A stretch of DNA of 64,000 bases from Pinirhizobacter soli (GCF_015905305.1 NZ_JADZLQ010000001.1:496001-560000), one strand, 5' to 3'. Shown: positions 29,964 through 38,713, counted from the first letter of the stretch. The notes: generated by a model not told the origin, from the sequence alone. Made by a program: numbers and translations.

Positions 29964-30683
29964 TCAGTTCACCTGCAGCGGCTTGCATACCGCCCTGTAG
30001 AAGTCTGTCTGAAGAGGTAGCGGGACTCTGCCGTCCGGGACGGGCATGTCAATTTCGCGATAGCTGAAAAAGGCCAGATAGCTGTTGTCGGCGGTGATCG
30101 GGCCGCCGGCTAGGGGGCTGTCCCCTTCAGGGACGCTTCCGGCCGCGATGCCAGCGGTGCCCAGTCGCGTGCCGACGTCCAGCAGGAAGTACCTGACACC
30201 TTCTGGATCGGTCTGGTCGTGCACGTACAAGGTGACTTGCGCGTCGGCATCCATGGACCCGTCGGTGGCAACAAAAGCTGGATTGACGACCTTGAAGTCA
30301 TCAAAGGGACAGTTGGCGTCCACCAGCGGGGCGCTGATGCATTGGTAAGCCTTTTCGAGCTGATCCGGCGCCACACTCAGATGGATCTTTTCGCTGCCGT
30401 TCCGGCGCAGTGCCGACGCGCTGACCGAGCAAAGGCCGCGAGCGCGGTGCCACATCCGGGGGATGCCGCTTCCTGGGTGATCCCGACGAGCGACCCATGC
30501 TGTCACCCCCGTCCGGGGCCGGGCCGGATAACAGACCTTGTGCGTGTCCGTCTTGAAACGCGCGAAGGCGTCGTTGCGCACGTGGAAGAGACGTTCGAGA
30601 AAAAGCTCCGGCGAGGGATTGCCGATGGTTTGGACGGAGGAAAAATCCGGAAGGGCAGTAAGCGACGAGACAGGTGAAGGCAT
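29964..30683 (-). CDS. SpvC/OspF/HopAI1-family phosphothreonine lyase homologue (type III effector-like)
   Basis: 239 residues. Residues 97-235 align with the remembered SpvC sequence: EKIHLSV with SpvC DKFHISV (Lys99 and His101 matching K104 and catalytic H106); DDFKV with DKWKV (Lys131 matching catalytic K136); QVTLYV with QFTLYI (Tyr153 matching Y158); FFSYRE with YLSYRN (Arg209 matching R213); DGR with SGR (Arg219 matching R220); TDFYR with EPFYR. Family enzymes irreversibly remove phosphate from MAP-kinase phosphothreonine by beta-elimination inside host cells. SpvC R148 and K160 have no clear counterpart. The N-terminal 45 residues are Ser/Pro-rich without a Sec signal. No secretion genes are in the window. 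G+C looks slightly lower than the flanks. Confidence 0.7.
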   Translation of the reverse strand: MPSPVSSLTALPDFSSVQTIGNPSPELFLERLFHVRNDAFARFKTDTHKVCYPARPRTGVTAWVARRDHPGSGIPRMWHRARGLCSVSASALRRNGSEKIHLSVAPDQLEKAYQCISAPLVDANCPFDDFKVVNPAFVATDGSMDADAQVTLYVHDQTDPEGVRYFLLDVGTRLGTAGIAAGSVPEGDSPLAGGPITADNSYLAFFSYREIDMPVPDGRVPLPLQTDFYRAVCKPLQVN

Positions 30684-30834
30684 GGACGTACGACGACCTC
30701 GCTAAGGGCAGCTTTCGGGGCCGGCGGCGGACCTGGGCCACCGCCGATGGTCCGGCTAATACTGATGCCCGCGGCCGCCCCATGCTTGCACGTTCCATCC
30801 ATGCGCCTGGGGGATGAAAAGCTGATGGAAAACG

Positions 30835-32451
30835 CTATCGCGCGGCCGACATCGACAACGCCACCGCCTCAGCCACGCGGATGCCATCGATCGCCGCCGA
30901 CATGATGCCGCCCGCGTAGCCAGCACCCTCGCCCGCCGGATACAGGCCAGGGGTATTGATGCTCTGCAGGGAGTCATCGTGACGACGGATGCGGATGGGC
31001 GAGGACGTGCGCGTTTCCACCCCCGTAAGCACCGCGTCGTACATGGCAAAGCCCCGGATCTGCCGGTCGAAAGCCGGCAGCGCCTCGCGTATGGCCGTGA
31101 TGGCGTAGTCGGGCAACGCGGTGGCAAGGTCACCCAGGCGGACGCCAGGCTTATACGACGGCTCGACGGACCCGAGCGTCGTGGACGCCACGCCCGCCAG
31201 GAAGTCGCCCACCAACTGGCCGGGGGCATCGTAGTTGCCGCCGCCAAGCTCGAACGCACGCGATTCCCAGGCCTGCTGGAATTCAATGCCAGCCAGTGGC
31301 CCACCGGGATAGTCTTCCGGTGAAATGCCCACCACGATGCCCGCGTTGGCATTGCGCTCATCGCGCGAATACTGGCTCATGCCGTTGGTGACCACCCTGC
31401 CCGGCTCGGACGTTGCCGCGACCACCGTGCCGCCGGGACACATGCAAAAGCTGTAAACCGATCGGCCGTTGCCGGCGTGGTGCACCAGCTTGTAGTCGGC
31501 CGCGCCCAGCAGGTCGTTCCCCGCGCTGGGGCCGAAACGCGCGCGGTCAATCAACGACTGCGGGTGCTCGATACGGAACCCAATCGAGAACGGTTTGGCT
31601 TCGACGAAGATGCCTCGTTCGTGCAGCATGGCGAAGGTGTCGCGTGCACTGTGCCCGATGGCCAGCACCACATGGTCCGACGCCAGTTCCTCACCCGATT
31701 CCAGCCGCACGCCCTGCATGCGGCCGCCCTGCAGCAGCACATCGGTAACCTTCGTGCCGAAGCGGAACTCCCCGCCAAGGGAAATAATGCTGGCCCGCAT
31801 GCTCTCCATCATCTTCACCAGGCGGAAGGTGCCGATATGCGGTTTGCTCACATAAAGGATTTCCTCCGGCGCTTCGGCCTTGACGAATTCGAGCAGCACC
31901 TTGCGGCCGTAGTGCTTCGGATCCTTCACCTGGCTCCACAGCTTTCCGTCGGAAAACGTGCCCGCCCCGCCTTCGCCGAACTGCACGTTGGATTCCGGGG
32001 TAAGGGTACGGCCACGCCACAGGCCCCAGGTATCCTTCGTGCGCTCGCGCACGGCCTTGCCGCGCTCGAGCACGATGGGCCGGAAGCCCATCTGGGCAAG
32101 CAGCAGCGCGCACATCACGCCGCAAGGCCCGGTCCCGATCACGATCGGGCGGCGATGTTCACCATCGGCCGCATGGGCCACGAACTTGTAGGAGGTGTCC
32201 GGCGAGCGATTGACGTGCTGGCCCGCGTGCCGCGCAAGTACAGCATCCTCGTCGGCGATATCCACGTCCACCGTGTACACCAGGGTGATCGCCGACTTCT
32301 TGCGCGCGTCGTAGCCGCGCCGGAATACCGTGAAGCCACGCATTTTCGCAGCGTCCGCGCCAAGGCGCTTGCCGATCGCACGCTCGAGGGCGTCGTCGGG
32401 ATGATCGAGCGGGAGCTGGATGTCGGTAAGGCGAAGCATGGGCGACGGCAT
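30835..32451 (-). CDS. FAD-dependent dehydrogenase (COG2509 type), function unknown
   Basis: 538 residues. A short N-terminal domain (MLRLTDIQLPLDHPDDALERAIGKRLG, through VDVDIADED) precedes the flavin-binding motif PIVIGTGPCGVMCALLLAQMGFRPIVLERG. Further family features are ESNVQFGEGGAGTFSDGKL, VLAIGHSARDTF, CMCPGGTVV and the C-terminal GLYPAGEGAGYAGGIMSAAIDG. Such NAD(P)/FAD-dependent oxidoreductases are widespread but of unknown substrate. The start may be ATG 32451 or ATG 32439; the latter (MLRLTDIQ) matches relatives better. Both lack a strong ribosome-binding site. Confidence 0.85.
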   Translation of the reverse strand: MPSPMLRLTDIQLPLDHPDDALERAIGKRLGADAAKMRGFTVFRRGYDARKKSAITLVYTVDVDIADEDAVLARHAGQHVNRSPDTSYKFVAHAADGEHRRPIVIGTGPCGVMCALLLAQMGFRPIVLERGKAVRERTKDTWGLWRGRTLTPESNVQFGEGGAGTFSDGKLWSQVKDPKHYGRKVLLEFVKAEAPEEILYVSKPHIGTFRLVKMMESMRASIISLGGEFRFGTKVTDVLLQGGRMQGVRLESGEELASDHVVLAIGHSARDTFAMLHERGIFVEAKPFSIGFRIEHPQSLIDRARFGPSAGNDLLGAADYKLVHHAGNGRSVYSFCMCPGGTVVAATSEPGRVVTNGMSQYSRDERNANAGIVVGISPEDYPGGPLAGIEFQQAWESRAFELGGGNYDAPGQLVGDFLAGVASTTLGSVEPSYKPGVRLGDLATALPDYAITAIREALPAFDRQIRGFAMYDAVLTGVETRTSSPIRIRRHDDSLQSINTPGLYPAGEGAGYAGGIMSAAIDGIRVAEAVALSMSAAR

Positions 32452-32509
32452 GGAGGCTGGCCGGCAAGTCTACCGCCCAGGCCCCCATGGCTTCATCCCT
32501 TCAGATCGA

Positions 32510-33391
32510 TCAGGCCCGGCCGACAGCCACCGCCTCGTGCACGGCAGCGGCGAGTTTCGGATCCTTCAGGGCGAAATGAATGGTGGCCTTGACCAGGCCC
32601 ACCTTGCTGCCGCAATCGAAACGGGTGCCCTCGAAGCGGTGCGCCAGGACCTTGCCGTCGCCCTTGAGCAGGCGGTCGATGGCGTCGGTCAGCTGGATCT
32701 CGCCGCCCGCTCCCGGGGTGGTTTCTTCCAGCAACTGGAAGATGCGGCCGGGCAGCACGTAGCGGCCGACCACGGCCAGATTCGACGGCGCGTCGGCGGG
32801 CTTGGGCTTTTCCACCATGTGGTGGATGCGAGCGCTGCGGCCCTTCGCTTCGTCGGTGGCGACGATGCCGTACTTGTCGGTGTCCTCGTGGGGCACTTCT
32901 TCCACGGCGATCACGCCGGCGTCCTCGTCGTGGGCCACCTTGGCCATCTGGCGCAAGGCGCCGGGCCCTTCGTTCCAGATCAGGTCGTCGGGCAAGATCA
33001 CGCCGAAGGGTTCGTCGTTGCCCACCACGGGCTTGGCCATCAGCACCGCATGGCCCAGGCCCAGTGCTTCAGGCTGGGTCACGAACACGCAGCGCACATG
33101 CTTTGGCAAAACCGTCTGCACCAGGGCCAGCAGCTCGTCCTTGCGCTTCTCCGCGAGCTTGGCTTCCAGCTCGTACGCCTTGTCGAAGTAATCGGCGATG
33201 GCGTGCTTGTAGCGGTTGGTGACGAAGATCAGGGTGTCGGCGCCGGCATCCACCGCCTCGTCCACCGCGTACTGGATCAGCGGGCGATCGAGCACCGGCA
33301 GCATTTCCTTGGCCACCACCTTGGTGGCGGGCAGGAAGCGCGTGCCGAGCCCGGCAACGGGGAAAACGACTTTGCGCAGCGGTTTGGTCAT
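32510..33391 (-). CDS. galU: UTP--glucose-1-phosphate uridylyltransferase
   Basis: 293 residues. It makes UDP-glucose from UTP and glucose-1-phosphate for exopolysaccharide, LPS and osmolyte synthesis. The start MTKPLRKVVFPVAGLGTRFLPATK holds the nucleotide-binding loop; VDEAVDAGADTLIFVT, FGVILPDDLI and GRYVLPGRIFQLL are typical GalU segments. The start overlaps the upstream dehydratase stop by ATGA, so it ends the lapA-lapB-transferase-dehydratase-galU run. Confidence 0.96.
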   Translation of the reverse strand: MTKPLRKVVFPVAGLGTRFLPATKVVAKEMLPVLDRPLIQYAVDEAVDAGADTLIFVTNRYKHAIADYFDKAYELEAKLAEKRKDELLALVQTVLPKHVRCVFVTQPEALGLGHAVLMAKPVVGNDEPFGVILPDDLIWNEGPGALRQMAKVAHDEDAGVIAVEEVPHEDTDKYGIVATDEAKGRSARIHHMVEKPKPADAPSNLAVVGRYVLPGRIFQLLEETTPGAGGEIQLTDAIDRLLKGDGKVLAHRFEGTRFDCGSKVGLVKATIHFALKDPKLAAAVHEAVAVGRA

Positions 33392-35331
33392 GCTTGCTCT
33401 CCGTGATCGGTCGCGCGCAACGGTACGACGTTGTCCGTTAGCACGGCGTCGTTCCATCGAAAGGAAGGCAACAGTGCGGCAATCGACCGTTGCAGGGCCT
33501 CGTCGTCGAAATCGGCAGCAGCATCGCGCGCACGCGCCAACTGTGCCTGCAGCAGCTCCCACGATACCTGGCGATGCTGGGCCAGGAAGATCTTCGCGTG
33601 CGCCGTGCCGGTGTAATTCTCCAGGGGATGAAATAACTCCTCGAAGAGCTTCTCGCCCGGGCGCAGGCCGGTGTACACGATGGGAATCTCGGTGCCCGGC
33701 TTCTTGCCGACCAGGCGGATCATCTGTTCGGCGAGGTCCCGGATCTTCACCGGATCGCCCATGTCCAGGGCGAAGATCTCGCCGCCCTTGCCCAGGCTCG
33801 CCGCCTGCAGGATCAGCTGGCAGGCTTCCGGGATGGTCATGAAGTAGCGGGAGATCTCCGGATGGGTGATGGTGACCGGACCGCCCTGCTGGATCTGCTG
33901 GCGGAACAGCGGCACCACGGAACCAGCCGAATCAAGCACATTGCCGAAACGCACGGTGATGAAGCGCGTGCGCACCTGCGCTGAAAGATTCTGGCACCAG
34001 ATCTCGGCCAGGCGCTTGCAGGCACCCATCACCGAAGTCGGGTTCACCGCCTTATCGGTGGAGATCAGGACAAAGCATTCCACCCCGGCCGCCACCGATG
34101 CTTCCGAGACGATGCGTGTTCCCAGCACATTGTTGCGGAAGGCCTCGCGCAGCTGTCCCTGCAGCATCGGCACATGCTTGTAGGCTGCGGCATGGAAGGC
34201 CACATGCGGATGCACCCGGGCGAACACGCGGTTGATCGCCACTTCATCGCGTACGTCAGCAAGCACGCCTTCGAAGATGAGTTCCGGATAGACGGCGGTG
34301 AGTTCTTGCCCGATGCGATAGAGGTTGTACTCGGACTGATCCACCACCGTCAGCGACTGCGCTCCCAGCCGCGCGACTTGCCGGCAAAGTTCCGAGCCGA
34401 TGGAGCCGCCGCCACCGGTGACCAGGACACGCCGGCCGGAAAGGCTTTCGCGGATGGCCGTCCAGTCCAGTTCCACCGTGTCGCGGCCGAGGAGGTCCTC
34501 GATCGCCACTTCCTTGATCTCGTTGAACTGCGCGCGGCCGGCGACCACGTCTTCAAGACGCGGCACGGTGCGGAACGGCAACCCGGTTTCCTCGCAAAGG
34601 GCCACCACGTTGCGCATCTCCGAGGTGGTAGCCCCGGGCAAGGCGATCAGCAGCATCTGCACGGCGATCTCGCGGGCCAGTTCCGGCAGCTGGTCGATGC
34701 GGCCAAGCACCGGCATGCCATTGATACGGGCGCCGCGGAGCGCGGGGTTGTCGTCGACGAAGCCGATTACCGAGTAACGGCTGTCACGGCGCAGGTCGCG
34801 TGCCAGTGCCTCGCCGGCACGCCCGGCACCCACCACCAGCACGCGCCGCGTGGGCATCGACTGGAAAAGGTCCAGCCGACTGTCCTTCCAGAAGCGATAC
34901 GTGAGCCGGGGCACGCCCAGCAGCACCGACAGCACCACCGGGTAAACCAGCAGCACCGAACGGGGCACGCCTTCAAGGCGGCCGTAGAGGAACATGGCAA
35001 GGCCGATCGCCAGGGCGCCCAGGCACGCGGCACGCAGGATGTTCCACAGGTCCGGCAGGCTGGCAAAGCGCCACACGCCCTTGTAGAGGCCGGTCCAGGT
35101 GAAGATGGCGCCCTGCACCAGCAGCACCACGGGGAACTCCAGCGGGAGGTATTCCACCGCCGATTGTTCGGGCATGAGTGCGTAGCGCAGGGATTTGGCG
35201 ATCCACCAGGCGAGCGCGGCCATGCCAAGGTCGTGGGTGACGACCGCCGAGCGCGGATGAATGATGCCAATGAGCTTGCGCAGGAACATGCGTGGGGAAA
35301 TTTTTGGTGATCTGGAAATCATATAAGGCAT
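33388..35331 (-). CDS. CapD/WbpM-type membrane nucleotide-sugar 4,6-dehydratase/epimerase
   Basis: 647 residues. Four N-terminal transmembrane helices are followed by a first Rossmann domain (RVLVVGAGRAGEALARDLRRD) and a C-terminal extended SDR domain (VLVTGGGGSIGSELCRQ, AAYKHVPMLQGQ, STDKAVNPTSVMGACKR). The usual YxxxK tyrosine is Met, as in WbpM/PglF-type enzymes. These make 4-keto-6-deoxy UDP-sugars, precursors of rare amino sugars in O-antigen or capsule. The start could be ATG 35331, 35322 or 35289; none has a strong Shine-Dalgarno. A near-palindrome at 35332-35351 abuts the first start. Confidence 0.9.
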   Translation of the reverse strand: MPYMISRSPKISPRMFLRKLIGIIHPRSAVVTHDLGMAALAWWIAKSLRYALMPEQSAVEYLPLEFPVVLLVQGAIFTWTGLYKGVWRFASLPDLWNILRAACLGALAIGLAMFLYGRLEGVPRSVLLVYPVVLSVLLGVPRLTYRFWKDSRLDLFQSMPTRRVLVVGAGRAGEALARDLRRDSRYSVIGFVDDNPALRGARINGMPVLGRIDQLPELAREIAVQMLLIALPGATTSEMRNVVALCEETGLPFRTVPRLEDVVAGRAQFNEIKEVAIEDLLGRDTVELDWTAIRESLSGRRVLVTGGGGSIGSELCRQVARLGAQSLTVVDQSEYNLYRIGQELTAVYPELIFEGVLADVRDEVAINRVFARVHPHVAFHAAAYKHVPMLQGQLREAFRNNVLGTRIVSEASVAAGVECFVLISTDKAVNPTSVMGACKRLAEIWCQNLSAQVRTRFITVRFGNVLDSAGSVVPLFRQQIQQGGPVTITHPEISRYFMTIPEACQLILQAASLGKGGEIFALDMGDPVKIRDLAEQMIRLVGKKPGTEIPIVYTGLRPGEKLFEELFHPLENYTGTAHAKIFLAQHRQVSWELLQAQLARARDAAADFDDEALQRSIAALLPSFRWNDAVLTDNVVPLRATDHGEQA

Positions 35332-35364
35332 CTGTCACATATGTGCGACAGCGGTTCCTTCTGT

Positions 35365-36360
35365 TCAGCCATGAGCCACGGAGCGCCGGATGGCCCTCTT
35401 GCCCGCCACCCAGGCCACCATGGCCAGGCCGTAGCCGATCACGCAGCATAGCGGGGCAAGGCTGGGCCAGGCCATCGCGGCCGCGGCAAGCGGGGCCACC
35501 ACGCACAGGTTCCACGCCAGGTAGTAGCCGCCGACGCGGGAGTGCCCGTGGCCGCGCCTGACCAGCCACTGGTAGAGGTGTTCGCGGTGGGCGCTGTACC
35601 AGCGCCGTCCCCCGCGCATCCGTGAAAGCAGGGTGAGCGTGGCATCGACCGCGACGCTGCTGGACAGCAGCAAGGCCGCCCACAACGCGGACGCATCGAT
35701 CAGCCAGATCAGGGCGGTCAGCGCGAACACGATGAAACCCACCGCCCCGCTGCCGACATCGCCCATGAAGATCCGCGCCGGCGAACGGTTGAACCACCAG
35801 AATCCCAGCGCGGCCATCGAAAATGCACCTCCGGCGGCGAGCAGCACCAGCGAGCCGATACCGGCCGCGATACAGGCGATACCCACGCCGACGAAGATGC
35901 ACTGCTGGGCCAGCAAGCCGTCGATGCCGTCGATGAAGTTGTGCAGGTTGATCGACCAGGTGCCGGCCAGCACCAGCAACGGCCACCACCACCATGCCAA
36001 TCCGTCGTTGCACACCGCAGCGGCAAAGACCGCGCAGGCAGCCAGCTGTACCAACAACCTCGGCCGCACGGGGAGATCGCCGTGGTCGTCGAGCCAGCCG
36101 ATCAAGGCCACGCCAAGGGTGCCGGCCACGAGCGCCGCCAGCAACGGCCACGGCAGCGATCCGGGCAATAGCAGCAGCATCGCCAGCACCCAGGCCACGA
36201 CAATTCCCAAGCCGCCACCCCGCGCCGTCGGCACGGTATGCGAACGCCGCTGCCCAGGCTGGTCGAGCATGCCGCGCCGGTGGGCGTACGCGATGCATCC
36301 GCGCACCACGACGAACGCGACGACGAGCGTCGCGATCATGGTCCAGGCGATCACTGGCAT
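35365..36360 (-). CDS. WecA/WbpL-type undecaprenyl-phosphate glycosyl-1-phosphate transferase
   Basis: 331 residues from ATG 36360, an all-helical integral membrane protein with about ten hydrophobic segments. Motifs of the MraY/WecA family are DQPGQRRSHTVPTARGGGLG, the catalytic HNFIDGIDGLL, GDVGSGAVGF and HREHLYQ. It would load the first sugar-phosphate onto undecaprenyl phosphate to start O-antigen or capsule repeats, using the kind of UDP-sugar produced by the next gene. It starts 7 bases after lapB, implying co-transcription. Confidence 0.9.
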   Translation of the reverse strand: MPVIAWTMIATLVVAFVVVRGCIAYAHRRGMLDQPGQRRSHTVPTARGGGLGIVVAWVLAMLLLLPGSLPWPLLAALVAGTLGVALIGWLDDHGDLPVRPRLLVQLAACAVFAAAVCNDGLAWWWWPLLVLAGTWSINLHNFIDGIDGLLAQQCIFVGVGIACIAAGIGSLVLLAAGGAFSMAALGFWWFNRSPARIFMGDVGSGAVGFIVFALTALIWLIDASALWAALLLSSSVAVDATLTLLSRMRGGRRWYSAHREHLYQWLVRRGHGHSRVGGYYLAWNLCVVAPLAAAAMAWPSLAPLCCVIGYGLAMVAWVAGKRAIRRSVAHG

Positions 36361-36367
36361 GCCGCGC

Positions 36368-37540
36368 TCACTCGTTGGCCACGCCGTGGATCGGGCGCAC
36401 CGTGCCCCAACTCTTGCAACCCGGGCATTGCCAATGGTGCGCCTTGGCACCGAATCCGCAACGGCTGCACCGGTACATCGCCTGCCCTTCGATCAGCTTG
36501 CGGGTGAGGTCGCGCAGGATCAGGTAGTTCTCGCGTGCCTCACCGGACACCTTGTCCATGGTGGCGTCGATCAAGGCCATCAGGCCACGTACCGATGGAC
36601 GCTTACGCAACTGCCCGGTAAGGAAGTCGATGGCCGTGCGTTCGCCATCGCGCCCTTCGTAAAGCCGGGTAAGCGCCAGCACCGGCGAGATGCCGTGGTA
36701 GCGCTCCATGATCTGCCGCAGGAAGGATTCGGCTCGTTCCATCTGCTGCGAACGCGCGTAGCAGTTCAACAGCGGCGGCAGGATCTCCGGCACGAACGCG
36801 ATATCGGCATCCACGGCATTTTCGTAGGCGTCCACCGCACCGGCGTAGTCGTCGCTCTCGGCCAGAAGCCGTCCGGTAAGCATGTGCGCACGCACGCAAT
36901 CGGCCTGGCAGCGGAAGGCTTCGGCAAGGTACTCGCTGGCCTCCACCCGCGCGCCGTGCGAGCGGGACTGCTCGGCCAGTTCGCAGTAGAACTGAGCGAT
37001 CATCGGCAATTCGTCCTCGCCGGTCATGGTTTCCAGGCGTCGGGCGTGATCGATCGCCTTATGCCACTCGCGCTCGTGCTGGTAGATCGCCACCAGGTGC
37101 CGAAGCGCCGACGGCGCAAGAGCATCCATGGCGACAAGATCCGAGAACAGAGTTTCGGCGCGGTCAAGCAGCCCGGCACGCATGTAGTCCTCACCCAGCT
37201 CAAGCAAGGCAACCGTCTTGGTTTCCTCGCTCAGGCCCGGACGTGACACCAGGTGCTGATGCAGGCGGATAGCACGATCCACCTCGCCACGCTTGCGAAA
37301 CAAGTTGCCCAGCGCCAGGTGCGTCTCCACCGTGTCGCGGTTGTACTCGGCCAGGCGCAGAAACACTTCAAGCGCCTTGTCCTGCTCTTCGTTCAAGAGG
37401 TAGTTCAGCCCCTTGAAATAATCGCTGGAAAGTTCGTTGACGCGCGCACCCGATCGCCGCGCACTGGTGCGCCGCGCCAGGTACCAACCGCTGTAGAAGG
37501 CTGCCGGAGGAACCAGCGCCAAAAGCCAGATGGCATTCAT
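36368..37540 (-). CDS. lapB: LPS assembly protein LapB (YciM)
   Basis: 390 residues. An N-terminal membrane anchor (about residues 4-20) is followed by tandem TPR repeats on the cytoplasmic side and a C-terminal rubredoxin-like metal site with two CxxC pairs (CSRCGFGAKAHHWQCPGCKSWG). LapB recruits FtsH to degrade LpxC and so sets lipopolysaccharide output. It overlaps lapA by ATGA; the ihfB-lapA-lapB neighbourhood is conserved in gammaproteobacteria. Confidence 0.95.
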   Translation of the reverse strand: MNAIWLLALVPPAAFYSGWYLARRTSARRSGARVNELSSDYFKGLNYLLNEEQDKALEVFLRLAEYNRDTVETHLALGNLFRKRGEVDRAIRLHQHLVSRPGLSEETKTVALLELGEDYMRAGLLDRAETLFSDLVAMDALAPSALRHLVAIYQHEREWHKAIDHARRLETMTGEDELPMIAQFYCELAEQSRSHGARVEASEYLAEAFRCQADCVRAHMLTGRLLAESDDYAGAVDAYENAVDADIAFVPEILPPLLNCYARSQQMERAESFLRQIMERYHGISPVLALTRLYEGRDGERTAIDFLTGQLRKRPSVRGLMALIDATMDKVSGEARENYLILRDLTRKLIEGQAMYRCSRCGFGAKAHHWQCPGCKSWGTVRPIHGVANE

Positions 37541-37788
37541 GCGTCGGCCGCGCGAGCCACCTTCGCTTGCCGGCGGCGCTGTCGGCGATCACCCATACGC
37601 GTACCCAGCCAGGCAGTAAGCCCACCAAGCACCCAGCCAACCAGCAAGGCAACCAGCAACGCCGCACCCTTGGGCAGGCTCACCCGCGCAAAGCCAAGGT
37701 CGTATGGAACGGCATCAGCATTGAGGGCACCAAGCACAATGCCGGCGGCGAGAAAAAGCAGAAGGACGATCAGGGCGAGGATTCGCAT
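37537..37788 (-). CDS. lapA: LapA family inner-membrane protein (DUF1049)
   Basis: 83 residues with two transmembrane helices (about 4-24 and 41-62) separated by the typical NADAVPYDLGFARVSLPKG loop, and a basic cytoplasmic tail. LapA works with LapB in LPS assembly. First gene of the run that continues into the polysaccharide genes. Confidence 0.92.
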   Translation of the reverse strand: MRILALIVLLLFLAAGIVLGALNADAVPYDLGFARVSLPKGAALLVALLVGWVLGGLTAWLGTRMGDRRQRRRQAKVARAADA

Positions 37789-37841
37789 CAGCCAACTTTA
37801 GCGCAAAACGACGCTCGCCTTCGGCATTGCCGTGTGGGGCG

Positions 37842-38370
37842 GGGCTCGGACGTGTCGCAGGAGCCGGGTGGCGTTACCCTCGTCGCTCCGGTTACACCGG
37901 CGCTTGGGAGAAGAGGCCGCTGCGCGGCTTTGTCTGATGGCTGCGCCCCGGCGCGCCCGCGTTGCGGGCGGGGGGTTTCGAGGCGGCCTGCGGCCTTCGC
38001 GAAAACGGCCGACCAAGCCGGCCCCCTGCGGGCCTGATCCGCCCACAACGCTCGGTTCCACAAGTCGCTGACGAGGGCAACGCCCCCGGCTCTGGACACA
38101 TCCGAGCCGAATGTGGGGAAAGCGTTCGGGCGTGGCGGGCAGAGCGGCCGGGGCCCAGCGGCGGCGCTCCGTGCGAAGGCGAAGGGCTTCGGTCGGATTA
38201 GGCCCGCAGGGGGCCGGCCATGGATGGCCGGCCGTTTTCGCTGAGCCATGGATGGCGAATCGAAAACCCCCGGCCGAAGCCCGTCCCGATGGGAGCGCAG
38301 CTCCCGAGGGTCGCCGCAGCCCGGTACGCCGCCGCTGGGCCCCGGCCGCTCTGCCCGCCACGCCCGAGCG
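37842..38370. repeat. Mosaic of three interleaved long inverted repeats in a 628-base intergenic region
   Basis: The gap 37789-38416 holds no credible gene; very GC-rich frames are open on both strands by composition. It consists of paired arms: A 38123-38166 with 38327-38370 (44 bases, one mismatch); B 37999-38011 and 38017-38041 with 38229-38241 (exact) and 38194-38218 (one mismatch in 25); C 37842-37884 with 38070-38108 (imperfect, best core 37871-37884/38070-38083 with one mismatch). Arms interleave rather than nest. It resembles a dispersed intergenic repeat of Xanthomonadales genomes, inserted between ihfB and lapA. Confidence 0.75.
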
Positions 38371-38381
38371 CCCCGCGACAG

Positions 38382-38411
38382 GCAAAAAAAAGCCGCGCAG
38401 TGCGCGGCTTT
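38382..38411 (-). terminator. Strong intrinsic terminator of ihfB
   Basis: AAAGCCGCGC (38389-38398) pairs with GCGCGGCTTT (38402-38411). On the minus strand the stem is followed by eight T residues. It lies five bases past the ihfB stop and would separate the rpsA-ihfB transcript from lapA. Confidence 0.9.
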
Positions 38412-38416
38412 GAGTC

Positions 38417-38713
38417 TTAGGCCTGGACGTCGTCGACGAGGTTTACTCGTTCACGAAGTTCTTTGCCGGGCTTGAAGTGTGGTACGTGCTTGCCGGGCAA
38501 GGCTACCGCTTCGCCCGTCTTGGGGTTGCGGCCCATGCGCGGTGGGCGGAAATGTAGGGCAAAGCTGCCGAAGCCGCGGATCTCGATCCGCTCGCCCGAT
38601 GACAGTGCCTGGCTCATCTGCTCGAGCACGCTCTTCACTGCCATCTCCACGTCGCCGAAGGCAAGGTGGGTCTGGCGCCGTGCAAGCGCCTCGATCAATT
38701 CGGATTTCGTCAT
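38417..38713 (-). CDS. ihfB: Integration host factor subunit beta
   Basis: 98 residues, HU/IHF fold. It starts [17 protein letters not shown] and has the signature [31 protein letters not shown] with the DNA-bending arm (GRNPKTG). IHF-beta pairs with IHF-alpha to bend DNA at specific sites. The rpsA-ihfB order is conserved. Confidence 0.97.
   Translation of the reverse strand: MTKSELIEALARRQTHLAFGDVEMAVKSVLEQMSQALSSGERIEIRGFGSFALHFRPPRMGRNPKTGEAVALPGKHVPHFKPGKELRERVNLVDDVQA

Noticed and set aside
30684-30834. A possible hrp-box-like sequence (GGAACG ... CC-C) upstream of the SpvC-like gene
   Set aside because: Three consensus positions are wrong and no hrp/hrc genes are in the window; it is indistinguishable from chance.
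35332-35351. Near-palindrome upstream of the CapD-type gene considered as a Clp/CRP site
   Set aside because: Its half-sites do not match TGTGA-N6-TCACA and the symmetry has a 2-base offset; too weak to name.
37788-38413. Several 60-200-codon frames on both strands in the ihfB-lapA gap
   Set aside because: All are Arg/Pro/Gly-rich, overlap one another on both strands and follow the inverted repeats. They are better explained as repeat DNA that is open because of its base composition.
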